Below are positions 1-5,815 of a DNA stretch of 6,324 bases, in pieces (position 1 is the first letter of the stretch; the number at the start of each line of letters is the position of its first letter). The translations under genes and the position numbers were made by a program. The stretch comes from Bacillota bacterium (GTDB lineage: Bacteria > Bacillota > Clostridia > DSM-8532): the NCBI GenBank assembly GCA_023446675.1, contig JAEXPO010000342.1, forward strand, positions 1-6,324. Reading direction: 5' to 3'. A model generated the notes under the pieces. The model was not told the origin of the DNA, did no database searches, and worked only from the letters and a program-made list of their open reading frames with translations.

Positions 1-2074
1 GAATATTGGAGTAAATGTTCCGGCCTTCCTCCACGGCAGCTACTATACTTGAGAAATTATCATCCATAAGGATCATAGCCGCAGATTGCCGGGTAACATC
101 GGTTCCGGATTTCCCCATGGCTATGCCGATATCCGCATCCTTTACAGCGGGAGCGTCGTTAACCCCGTCACCCGTCATAGCTACAATATGGCCGTTTTTT
201 CGAAAAGCCCGCACAATCCGGAGCTTATGCTTGGGAAACACACGGGAAAAGACGGTGGTGTTTTCACATGCCGCTTCCAATTGGCTGTCGCTCATTGTAT
301 CCAATTCGGCTCCCGTCAAAATCCGATCCCCGGGCTGAAGAATGTCCAGGCTTCTGGCAATGGCGGCGGCGGTCTCCTTATGATCTCCGGTTATCATGAC
401 CGTACGGATACCTGCCTTGTGGCACCTGGCTACCGCTTCCCCCGCTTCTTTTCTGGGCGGATCGGTCATGCCTGCCAGGCCTACAAAGACAAAGTCCTGT
501 TCAAGCTTGTCGCTTTTGGCCTGCCGGGGCTCAATGACCCTGTAGGCAAAGGCCATTACACGAAGCGCCTGCCCGGTCATTTTACTGCACTCGTTAAGAA
601 TATGGTTCTTATCGTCAAAGGCCATATCCCTTTCCCTGTCGGCTATCATAATGCGTTTGCACTTATTTAGTATAACCTCCGGAGCACCTTTTGCAAAAAC
701 CAGCACCTCACCGGACGGTGTACGGCACACCACCGACATAAGCTTGCGGTCCGAATCAAAAGGAATTTCCCTTATCCTCCGATAAGCGCTGTCAGTTTGC
801 TCCTTATCCATCCCCATATCCAGAGCGGCACGAACCAGTGCCACCTCGGTGGGATCACCCTCAATATCCAGATTTTTGCTGCTGCCCTGCTCCGATAAAT
901 TGAAATCCTCAGCTTGCTTGACATTTGTATTACCGCAAGCCAGGCCAATTTTCAAAAGAAGCTTAAGTCCGTAGGTTTTGTCCGGATGTACCTCCTTGCC
1001 TCTGCAATAGGCAGAGAGGTTCCCATGGCCGTTACGTGACAGTATGTACGGATTTTTTCCGGCATAGGCGGCGACAACCGTCATTCGGTTTTCCGTAAGC
1101 GTGCCCGTCTTGTCCGAGCAAATAACCGTTGCGCAGCCCAGTGTTTCAACAGCCGGGAGCCGCCTTACCAAAGCCTGGCGCTGTACCATTCGCCGAACTC
1201 CTATGGCAAGCGCAATGGTCACTACAGCCGGCAGTCCCTCAGGAACGGCAGCCACTGCCAGGCTTATGCCCCCCAGCAGCATCTGAAGCACATTTTCGCC
1301 TCTAAGGATTCCAATTAAGGAGACAATAGCACAAATCACCAGACAGCCGGATACCATATACTGCCCCAGCTTCTCAAGCTTTTTCTGCAAGGGTGTATCC
1401 TGAACCCCTGCCGTAACTATCATGTCGGCTATCTTTCCCATTTCGGTTTCCATACCGGTACGAATCACTACAGCCTTGCCTGTCCCATTGGTTATCATGC
1501 TTCCCATGAAAAGGGTTTGCCGGTTTTCAATGGTCTTGCTTCGATTATCCATGAGGGCGGATTTTCCTGCCGGAACCGACTCGCCGGTAAGCATGGATTC
1601 ATCTGCAAAAAGCGCATTGGCTTCCAGTAAAACCCCATCTGCAGGCACACGGTTTCCAGCCTCCAGAATGGCTAAATCCCCAGGCACCACACGATCCGCC
1701 GGGATATCCTTTATAATTCCGTCACGAACCACTCTGGCATGAGGGGCTGCCATATCATTCAGTGCTTCCATAGCCTTTTCTGTCCGCATTTCCTGAAAAA
1801 AGCCCAGGAAGCCATTAAGAAGAATGATGGTCAAAATAGCGATACCTTCACTGTTTTCTCCCATAAAAAAGGAAATAATGGCAGAGGCAATTAAAATAAT
1901 AATCATCAGATCGGTAAATTGATGAAAAAGAGTTTTGAACCAATGGTTCTTTTTTTCAGCCTTCAGAACATTTTTCCCATAGATCTCCAGCTTTCTGGAT
2001 GCTTCCGTTTCACTCAGCCCGTTTGCGCTTTCCCTGATTTCATCATAAACAGGCATTTGTCTTATGGCTTCCAC
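1..2074 (-). CDS. P-type Ca2+-transporting ATPase (type IIA), C-terminus cut by window edge
   Basis: An ATP-driven membrane pump, by family expected to export Ca2+ from the cytoplasm. Reading leftward from a GTG at 2074, the frame stays open for 691 codons to base 1. Seen in order: N-terminal cytoplasmic region; membrane segments about 53-71 and 75-93; actuator motif TGES at 163-166; segments about 239-257 and 263-290 with PEGLP at 278-282; phosphorylation motif DKTGT with Asp321; GDPTE at 406-410; nucleotide-binding KGAPE at 462-466; TGD at 562-564; hinge TGDGVND at 634-640. The [10 protein letters not shown] context with Glu279 matches the segment-4 calcium ligand region of SERCA/PMR1-like pumps, which favours Ca2+ over Na+/K+ or heavy metals. 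Family members are usually about 870-900 residues, so the last six membrane segments and the remaining Ca2+ ligands lie outside. An in-frame ATG at 2056 is an alternative start, but the GTG has the better-placed Shine-Dalgarno sequence. It is divergent from ytaF. Confidence 0.95.
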   Translation of the reverse strand, partial: MEAIRQMPVYDEIRESANGLSETEASRKLEIYGKNVLKAEKKNHWFKTLFHQFTDLMIIILIASAIISFFMGENSEGIAILTIILLNGFLGFFQEMRTEKAMEALNDMAAPHARVVRDGIIKDIPADRVVPGDLAILEAGNRVPADGVLLEANALFADESMLTGESVPAGKSALMDNRSKTIENRQTLFMGSMITNGTGKAVVIRTGMETEMGKIADMIVTAGVQDTPLQKKLEKLGQYMVSGCLVICAIVSLIGILRGENVLQMLLGGISLAVAAVPEGLPAVVTIALAIGVRRMVQRQALVRRLPAVETLGCATVICSDKTGTLTENRMTVVAAYAGKNPYILSRNGHGNLSAYCRGKEVHPDKTYGLKLLLKIGLACGNTNVKQAEDFNLSEQGSSKNLDIEGDPTEVALVRAALDMGMDKEQTDSAYRRIREIPFDSDRKLMSVVCRTPSGEVLVFAKGAPEVILNKCKRIMIADRERDMAFDDKNHILNECSKMTGQALRVMAFAYRVIEPRQAKSDKLEQDFVFVGLAGMTDPPRKEAGEAVARCHKAGIRTVMITGDHKETAAAIARSLDILQPGDRILTGAELDTMSDSQLEAACENTTVFSRVFPKHKLRIVRAFRKNGHIVAMTGDGVNDAPAVKDADIGIAMGKSGTDVTRQSAAMILMDDNFSSIVAAVEEGRNIYSNI

Positions 2075-2081
2075 AACACCA

Positions 2082-2088
2082 CTCCCCC
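2082..2088 (-). promoter_or_regulatory. Ribosome binding site of the Ca2+-ATPase
   Basis: On the minus strand GGGGGAG lies 7 bases before the GTG codon at 2074. An in-frame TAG a short way upstream blocks a longer protein. The nearby ATG at 2090 is in another frame and meets a stop after 15 codons. This supports GTG as the start. Confidence 0.6.
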
Positions 2089-2089
2089 A

Positions 2090-2118
2090 TTGTATCTTCC
2101 TTAGCTATAGACTATACG
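2090..2118 (+). promoter_or_regulatory. Possible sigma-A-type promoter for ytaF
   Basis: TTGTAT (2090-2095) and TATACG (2113-2118) are separated by exactly 17 bases and point toward ytaF, giving a leader of about 100 bases. The hexamers match the consensus only in part (TTG and TATA). The site overlaps the palindrome TATAGACTATA and the ATPase leader. It is a weak call from hexamers and spacing alone; a sporulation sigma factor could be used instead. Confidence 0.25.
2106..2116. repeat. Perfect 11-base palindrome in the divergent spacer
   Basis: TATAG-A-CTATA is a perfect inverted repeat with one central base. The flanking AGC (2103-2105) and GCT (2118-2120) extend it if one base is bulged. 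CTAT also recurs every 7 bases at 2105, 2112 and 2119. It lies between the Ca2+-ATPase and ytaF starts and overlaps the possible ytaF promoter, so it could be a shared operator. The AT-rich content makes chance occurrence possible. Confidence 0.3.
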
Positions 2119-2223
2119 CTATCCTATGCCCTCTTTAGCACAAATAGTACAGGCCATGGAAGGAACAGGTACGTGCAGGCGCTCATATCCTGATAGAAGA
2201 CTTTTTAAACAAGAGGCTTCAGC

Positions 2224-2877
2224 ATGTGGATTTTATCCATGACCATCATTTCCAGCATCGACTGCCTTTTCGCAGGAGTGGCCTACGGCGCCAGAGGTAT
2301 TCGCATCCCCTTTCTATCCAAGCTCATACTGTTTCTGATGGCTTTCATCGTAGGAACCGTCACACAGGTCCTTTCAACCTTTATTGCCGGGTTTATTCCC
2401 CCCTCAGCGGCTGAAATCATCGGACAGTTCATCCTTTTGGCACTGGGGCTGTTCATGCTTATGACAGCCATTTTTGACAAAAAGAAGCCTGTGTCCACCG
2501 AAATAAAGACAGCTATCGATTCAAAGGAACCTAAAACCCTTTTCAGGCTGGTCTTAAAGTCGGTAGGTATTACTGTGCAAATTCTTAAAAATTATGAGGA
2601 TGCCGATATCAATGATTCCGGCAAGCTGGATCCCATGGAATCTCTTTTCCTTTCCATTGCACTTACACTGGACTGTACCGGACTTATCCTATGCGGCGCC
2701 CTCATTGGGGAGGGCAGTATATTTCTGCCCCTTGCGTTAAGCCTGGGACAGGTGGCCGGCCTGGTTTTGGGCGCAATGCTGGGAAAGCTGATATTCAAAA
2801 AGGTACAGCATCCCTTTATGAAATTTTTGCCATCCATCCTATTAATCCTCACAGCCTTGTTTGAATTCATACGCTGA
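2224..2877 (+). CDS. ytaF: Sporulation membrane protein YtaF (MntP-like fold)
   Basis: A 217-residue integral membrane protein of the YtaF family, which occurs in spore formers and is distantly related to MntP-type cation exporters. Its precise function is not established. Hydrophobic segments lie at about 1-22, 31-55, 63-83, 140-161, 166-190 and 200-216, separated by a hydrophilic loop at about 85-139. The two halves resemble each other: SIDCLFAG at 11-18 and LTLDCTG at 147-153 both place an Asp-Cys pair inside a membrane segment. YGARGIRIPFLSKL after the first segment is typical of YtaF. The hydrophilic loop ends in DINDSGKLDPME (128-139), which fits the 12-residue EF-hand calcium pattern at positions 1, 3, 5, 6, 8, 9 and 12. 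The start has AGAGG 7 bases upstream. Length agrees with the family (about 210). It is divergent from the Ca2+-ATPase; spore-phase expression is inferred from the family only. Confidence 0.85.
   Translation: MWILSMTIISSIDCLFAGVAYGARGIRIPFLSKLILFLMAFIVGTVTQVLSTFIAGFIPPSAAEIIGQFILLALGLFMLMTAIFDKKKPVSTEIKTAIDSKEPKTLFRLVLKSVGITVQILKNYEDADINDSGKLDPMESLFLSIALTLDCTGLILCGALIGEGSIFLPLALSLGQVAGLVLGAMLGKLIFKKVQHPFMKFLPSILLILTALFEFIR
2605..2640 (+). other. EF-hand-like calcium-binding loop within YtaF
   Basis: Codons 128-139 of YtaF encode DINDSGKLDPME. This gives Asp1, Asn3, Ser5, Gly6, Leu8, Asp9 and Glu12, the canonical liganding layout of an EF-hand loop. As I recall, the Bacillus subtilis homologue has a similar loop, so it is probably a family trait. 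There is no clear partner EF hand, so binding is inferred from pattern only. Confidence 0.55.
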
Positions 2878-3174
2878 TGCCCAAATACAATACCGAAAGC
2901 GGGCTTTGTCCGAAGCCCAATGGATAGGAGAGCCGTGAAACACTTTGTTTTTTTATTTATGCCTGTCAGCTATCAGGTACTAAATCTTAAGGACTCTCCC
3001 TAACACTTCAAAACAAGCTGCATATTTTAGAGAAGGATGGTTATATAAAGAACCGTTTAATGTAAATAGGGCAGGATATCGCTAAGGCAGAGCTAAGGCC
3101 GGTTTTATCCAAACGGGGAAAATGGCATAACACAGGGGCTACTTCCTTAAGCGAGATCCGATACAGGTTGGAAT
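2878..3174. other. Gene-free stretch between ytaF and the glycosyltransferase
   Basis: No convincing coding region is seen on either strand. It contains a small hairpin (2901-2918), a T-rich tract (TTTGTTTTTTTATTT, 2944-2958), a possible longer bulged stem pairing 2925-2934 with 2991-3002, and a direct repeat GCTAAGGC (3081-3088 and 3092-3099). TGCATA followed 17 bases later by TATATA lies at about 3019-3047 and could be a weak promoter for the downstream gene. None matches a riboswitch class I can recognise. Confidence 0.5.
2901..2918. other. Hairpin downstream of ytaF
   Basis: GGGCTT (2901-2906) and AAGCCC (2913-2918) form a perfect 6-bp stem around a 6-base loop, 23 bases after the ytaF stop codon. 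The T-rich tract starts only about 25 bases later, so it is not a classical intrinsic terminator. It may protect the transcript end or be part of a larger fold. Confidence 0.35.
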
Positions 3175-4050
3175 ATGAAAATTACAGTGATGAACGGCGG
3201 CCTGGGGAACCAGTTGTTTCAATACGCTTTTTACAGATGCGTTTGCTATTGGCAAAAGGATGAATGCTACATTGACGACAGTTGTTTTTTTCTTAACAAA
3301 GAGCATAACGGCTATGAGCTGGAGCGAATATTCAAATTGGCTCCGCCGTTATTAAGCCGCTATTTTACAGAAGAGCAATGGGCTTACTGCCTGGAACAAA
3401 TCAAAAGCGGGAGGCATCTGGCAAATCTGTTGGAAGAAATGGGCTTCCCCTTTCAGGTTGTGGCAGAAACCCCGGATTTAAGCTATAAGGGCACCCCTTC
3501 TATAACTCCTCCAAACCGGTACGATCCTGCAATTCTCCGCCTTCATGGCAATATCTACTACCATGGCTACTGGATAAACGGAAACTGGTTCAACTCAGTA
3601 AAGGATGAGCTTGTAAAGGAATTGAGCTTTCCGAAACCGGTTCATCCCAAAAATCAGCAATTGCTTGACCTGGCTGACGGGACGAACTCAGTAGGAGTGC
3701 ATATTCGCAGAGGCGATTTTTCAAAATACAATCTTATTCTGAATCCTGATTATTATATCGCATCCGTGAAAAGTATTCGGGAGGTTGTGGAAAAGCCTTT
3801 GTTTTTTCTGTTTTCAGATGATTTGGACTGGTGTGTTAATCATTACAGGGAGCTGGGCTTTGATCTAGCTCGGGATAATCTTATTTTTGTGGACGGAAAT
3901 CGTGAGGCAAACAGCTACATTGACATGCAAATCATGTCCCACTGCAGGCACCTTATTATAGCTAACAGCGCCTTCAGTTATTTTGCGGCGCTTTTAAACC
4001 GGAATCCTGGCCGCATCGTCATGAACCCCATCCCTTCAAGACCCCTGTGA
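3175..4050 (+). CDS. Family GT11 glycosyltransferase (alpha-1,2-fucosyltransferase type)
   Basis: A 291-residue cytoplasmic enzyme of glycosyltransferase family 11. Members transfer fucose from GDP-fucose to the 2-position of a sugar acceptor, usually in surface polysaccharides or glycans. Seen in order: N-terminal nucleotide-sugar region GGLGNQLFQYA at 8-18; GYWINGNWF at 131-139, as in the family's GY-x-Q-x-x-x-YF motif; HIRRGDF at 176-182, the basic motif contacting GDP-fucose; SDDLDW at 214-219; and the C-terminal motif with D250, M254, C257 and ANSAFSYF at 263-270. Most bacterial members read NS(S/T)FSWW there, so Tyr-Phe is a variation. Length is normal and no membrane segment is seen. 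The start is fixed by the N-terminal motif; its Shine-Dalgarno sequence is poor (AGGTTGG). It stands alone, with no sugar-nucleotide or other glycan genes nearby, so donor and acceptor are unproven. Confidence 0.9.
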   Translation: MKITVMNGGLGNQLFQYAFYRCVCYWQKDECYIDDSCFFLNKEHNGYELERIFKLAPPLLSRYFTEEQWAYCLEQIKSGRHLANLLEEMGFPFQVVAETPDLSYKGTPSITPPNRYDPAILRLHGNIYYHGYWINGNWFNSVKDELVKELSFPKPVHPKNQQLLDLADGTNSVGVHIRRGDFSKYNLILNPDYYIASVKSIREVVEKPLFFLFSDDLDWCVNHYRELGFDLARDNLIFVDGNREANSYIDMQIMSHCRHLIIANSAFSYFAALLNRNPGRIVMNPIPSRPL

Positions 4051-4064
4051 CAGGCTAAGCAACG

Positions 4065-4101
4065 AAAAAGAGAAAGGCGTTTAGGGTGCCTTTCTCTTTT
4101 T
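4065..4101. terminator. Bidirectional intrinsic terminator
   Basis: AAAAAGAGAAAGGC (4065-4078) and GCCTTTCTCTTTTT (4088-4101) are perfect inverted complements, giving a 14-bp stem with a 9-base loop. The T-run on one arm and A-run on the other allow it to act in both directions. It lies 14 bases after the glycosyltransferase stop codon and also downstream of the converging exonuclease gene. Confidence 0.9.
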
Positions 4102-4102
4102 A

Positions 4103-4185
4103 AGTATTCTGATCTTAATATTCTAATCTCAGTATCCTGATTTAGTATCCTAATCTCTGTTTCTTGATTTCAGTATTCGCTTTAA
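4103..4185. repeat. Degenerate 14-bp tandem repeat array
   Basis: Consecutive units are AGTATTCTGATCTT (4103), AATATTCTAATCTC (4117), AGTATCCTGATTT (4131, 13 bases), AGTATCCTAATCTC (4144), TGTTTCTTGATTTC (4158) and a decayed AGTATTCGCTTTAA (4172). The core alternates CTGAT and CTAAT, suggesting a higher-order unit of 27-28 bases that was duplicated. The array fills the gap between the terminator and the 3' end of the exonuclease gene, so it would be transcribed in that gene's 3' untranslated region. Units abut without spacers, so it is not a CRISPR array. Confidence 0.75.
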
Positions 4186-4199
4186 GAGCACTAGCGCCT

Positions 4200-4955
4200 C
4201 TATTCAAGAACCAATTCCACCGGACAGTGATCGGAGCCCAACACATCATCATGAATGATCGCGTCTTTAATTCTGTCCTTGAGCTCACTGGTGACACAAA
4301 AGTAATCGATACGCCACCCCGCATTATTGGTTCTTGCGTTAAACATGTAGGACCACCAGGTGTAAGCCCCTTTTTTCTCAGGGTACAGGTAGCGGAAGGT
4401 ATCGATAAAGCCGGACCCCAGAAGCTCGTTAAACTTGTTCCTCTCCTCATCGGTAAAACCGGCGTTTCGTCTGTTGGAGGAGGGATTTTTAAGATCGATT
4501 TCCTTATGAGCTACATTTAAATCGCCGCATACCACTACCGGCTTCCTTTCATTCAGTCTCAGAAGGTAGCTTCTGAAATCATCCTCCCATTTCATCCGGT
4601 AGTCGAGGCGTTCAAGGCCCCTCTGCGCATTGGGGGTATAAACCGTTACCAGATAATACTCCTCAAATTCTGCCGTGATAACACGGCCTTCGTGATCATG
4701 CTCTTCAATGCCCATGTCGTAGCTGATGCTCAAGGGCTTTATTCTGGTAAGTATGGCTGTTCCCGAATAGCCTTTTTTTTCGGCATAATTATAATATTGA
4801 TCGTAGCCCTCAAGCTCCAGGGTGAGCTGACCTTCAGAAAGCTTGATTTCCTGAAGGCACAGCACATCGGGATTTTTTCCCTTTATAAAATCTAAAAAGC
4901 CTTTGCCCATAACGGCTCTAAGTCCGTTTACATTCCAAGAAAATAATCTTGCCAT
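4200..4955 (-). CDS. exoA: Exodeoxyribonuclease III / AP endonuclease
   Basis: A 251-residue DNA repair enzyme of the exonuclease III (Xth/ExoA/APE1) family. It cuts the backbone 5' of abasic sites in base-excision repair and removes nucleotides from 3' ends; Mg2+-dependent. Family residues seen: SWNVNGLR at 6-13 with Asn8; LQEIK at 35-39 with metal-binding Glu36; YTPNA at 106-110 with Tyr106; GDLNVAH at 144-150 with Asp145 and Asn147; YTWWSY at 198-203; WRIDYF at 214-219 with Asp217; and the terminal LGSDHCPV with Asp242-His243, the catalytic pair. Length matches Bacillus ExoA (about 252). The ATG is preceded by AAAAGGAGG with a short 4-base gap. The gene lies 96 bases downstream of the XRE regulator on the same strand and converges with the glycosyltransferase gene. 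In Bacillus, ExoA contributes to spore DNA repair, which would fit a spore former. Confidence 0.97.
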   Translation of the reverse strand: MARLFSWNVNGLRAVMGKGFLDFIKGKNPDVLCLQEIKLSEGQLTLELEGYDQYYNYAEKKGYSGTAILTRIKPLSISYDMGIEEHDHEGRVITAEFEEYYLVTVYTPNAQRGLERLDYRMKWEDDFRSYLLRLNERKPVVVCGDLNVAHKEIDLKNPSSNRRNAGFTDEERNKFNELLGSGFIDTFRYLYPEKKGAYTWWSYMFNARTNNAGWRIDYFCVTSELKDRIKDAIIHDDVLGSDHCPVELVLE

Positions 4956-5051
4956 AGCGCCTCCTTTTCATTTGCACTTAACCCTTGCCTTATCTTTTAT
5001 CTTACCATACATTCGCAATCTTTTCTAAAAAAGAGAGGCTTGTAACTGCTA
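4956..5051 (-). other. Spacer between regulator and exonuclease gene
   Basis: These 96 bases hold the exonuclease Shine-Dalgarno (4960-4965). On the minus strand TCTTTT-TTAG-AAAAGA can form a weak 6-bp stem, which is not a convincing terminator. No good promoter pair is evident, though TTGCGA upstream of an AT-rich segment is possible. Co-transcription with the regulator gene can neither be shown nor excluded. Confidence 0.4.
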
Positions 5052-5603
5052 TTAGCTCTTATCAATTTTAACCCGTAGAAATTTACCTCTAACTTTAACT
5101 GCATACTTCAATTCATAGGACAAAAACCCATTCTTAATTGCGTCATGTATTTCTGCTACTTCCTGCTGAATATCCTTCTCGCAGGCATACCATCCAAGCA
5201 GTACGGATTGCTCCCCCCAAAATGAGCCGTTGCTTACGCCAATCAGCATGTATGCCGGCTCGTCCGCTTTAGCTTTAAAAACCGGAGAAACCAAAACCTT
5301 GTAATAGTTGGCAACGGTCTTTCCGTCATAAGACTTAATAGTAATTTTTCCGCATGAAAGAATAATGCCCGGCTGTTTTTCGTTTTGGCCTGCAGCGGAT
5401 GGAAGAGTCTCCCCCAGCATCAAATAATCCAGAGATACATTCAGTTTTTTGGACAAAAGCAGGAGCTTTTCCATCTCAGGATAGCCGGCCCCCTGTTCCC
5501 ACTTGGATACCGCCTGCCGGCTTACTTCCAATATTTCAGCTAATTCCTCCTGCGAGATACTTTTTTCTTTTCTAATTTGCTTTAAATTTTCTGAAAAACT
5601 CAT
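5052..5603 (-). CDS. XRE-family transcriptional regulator with unassigned C-terminal domain
   Basis: A 183-residue DNA-binding regulator. The N-terminal helix-turn-helix of the Cro/C1/XRE type spans about residues 5-62: ISQEELAEILEVSRQAVSKW contains the positioning and recognition helices, and the recognition helix with its following turn is SRQAVSKWEQG at 28-38. YPEMEKLLLLSKKLNVSLDYL is the typical continuation in Bacillota regulators. A polar linker (about 66-78) leads to a C-terminal half that reads as several beta strands (about 80-140), a helix with acidic residues (143-158) and a last strand ending in basic residues. I do not recognise this domain; it lacks transmembrane segments and any peptidase motif, so a ligand-sensing or dimerisation role is only a guess. 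The ATG has an excellent AGGAGGT 8 bases upstream. Autoregulation is plausible given the repeats in its leader. Targets are unknown. Confidence 0.88.
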   Translation of the reverse strand: MSFSENLKQIRKEKSISQEELAEILEVSRQAVSKWEQGAGYPEMEKLLLLSKKLNVSLDYLMLGETLPSAAGQNEKQPGIILSCGKITIKSYDGKTVANYYKVLVSPVFKAKADEPAYMLIGVSNGSFWGEQSVLLGWYACEKDIQQEVAEIHDAIKNGFLSYELKYAVKVRGKFLRVKIDKS

Positions 5604-5635
5604 TTATTACTACCTCCTAATTCTTGTATAACACT

Positions 5636-5663
5636 ATTTTATCTGAAGAATTCTACCCTTCAA
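5636..5663 (-). promoter_or_regulatory. Possible promoter of the XRE regulator
   Basis: Read on the minus strand, TTGAAG (5663-5658) and TAAAAT (5641-5636) are 16 bases apart. They point toward the regulator start at 5603 and would give a short leader of about 25 bases. Both hexamers are one or two bases from the sigma-A consensus. The palindrome lies about 20 bases upstream of the -35 element, a position compatible with activation or looping repression. Confidence 0.35.
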
Positions 5664-5683
5664 CCAACCTCAATTTGCATTTA

Positions 5684-5698
5684 GCAACTTGAAGTTGC
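5684..5698. repeat. Perfect 15-base palindrome, candidate operator
   Basis: GCAACTT-G-AAGTTGC is a perfect inverted repeat with one central base. It lies 80 bases upstream of the regulator start codon and immediately abuts the 12-bp tandem duplication. XRE-family proteins usually bind such dyads as dimers, so self-binding is plausible but inferred. Confidence 0.5.
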
Positions 5699-5721
5699 AT
5701 TTTTGCTTACATTTTTGCTTA
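5698..5721. repeat. Perfect 12-bp tandem duplication
   Basis: CATTTTTGCTTA occurs twice back to back (5698-5709 and 5710-5721) without a mismatch. A degenerate relative beginning CATTTAGC lies at 5678. The duplication shares its first base with the end of the palindrome, and may be a binding-site duplication or recent slippage. Confidence 0.8.
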
Positions 5722-5815
5722 TTAGTATATAAATGAGTCGCAAGCAAGGCTATAGCCATAAATTCAAATTAGCATTATCTTCTTCACTTGAATATCATCT
5801 TACTTTTTAATTCAA

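Larger units (their letters stand above)
5604..5815. other. Upstream region of the XRE regulator
   Basis: A 212-base AT-rich gap between the MutS-family stop codon and the regulator start. It contains the regulator's Shine-Dalgarno (5612-5618), a possible promoter, a 15-base palindrome, a tandem 12-bp duplication and the 10-base palindrome GGCTATAGCC (5748-5757). No intrinsic terminator with a T-run is evident after the MutS-family gene, only a weak TTGAAT/ATTCAA pairing. No gene is seen here. Confidence 0.5.

Noticed and set aside
86..670. A 194-codon plus-strand open frame at the left end
   Set aside because: It lies wholly antisense to the Ca2+-ATPase, whose minus-strand frame carries many family motifs; the plus-strand translation has no recognisable domain. 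The same applies to the plus-strand frames at 15-338, 1101-1286, 1422-1742 and 1919-2104.
2088..2090. ATG at 2090 (minus) as the Ca2+-ATPase start
   Set aside because: It is out of frame with the ATPase and reaches a stop after 15 codons; the GTG at 2074 has the correct frame and a well-spaced Shine-Dalgarno sequence.
2283..2870. Minus-strand frames within ytaF and a plus-strand frame at 2226-2414
   Set aside because: They overlap the well-supported ytaF frame and have no signature, start signal or family resemblance.
2925..3002. Known riboswitch or tRNA
   Set aside because: Conserved cores of the riboswitch classes I know (for example TPP, SAM-I, cobalamin, c-di-GMP, fluoride) are not seen, and there is no T-loop GGTTC motif, so no named RNA was called.
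4103..4185. CRISPR-like repeat array
   Set aside because: Units of 13-14 bases abut directly, are degenerate and have no spacers; no cas gene is present.
4142..4450. Minus-strand open frame overlapping the exonuclease 3' end
   Set aside because: It is in another frame of the exonuclease III gene, lacks domain features and runs into the tandem repeat array. The plus-strand frames at 4164-4520 and 4692-4895 are likewise antisense shadows.
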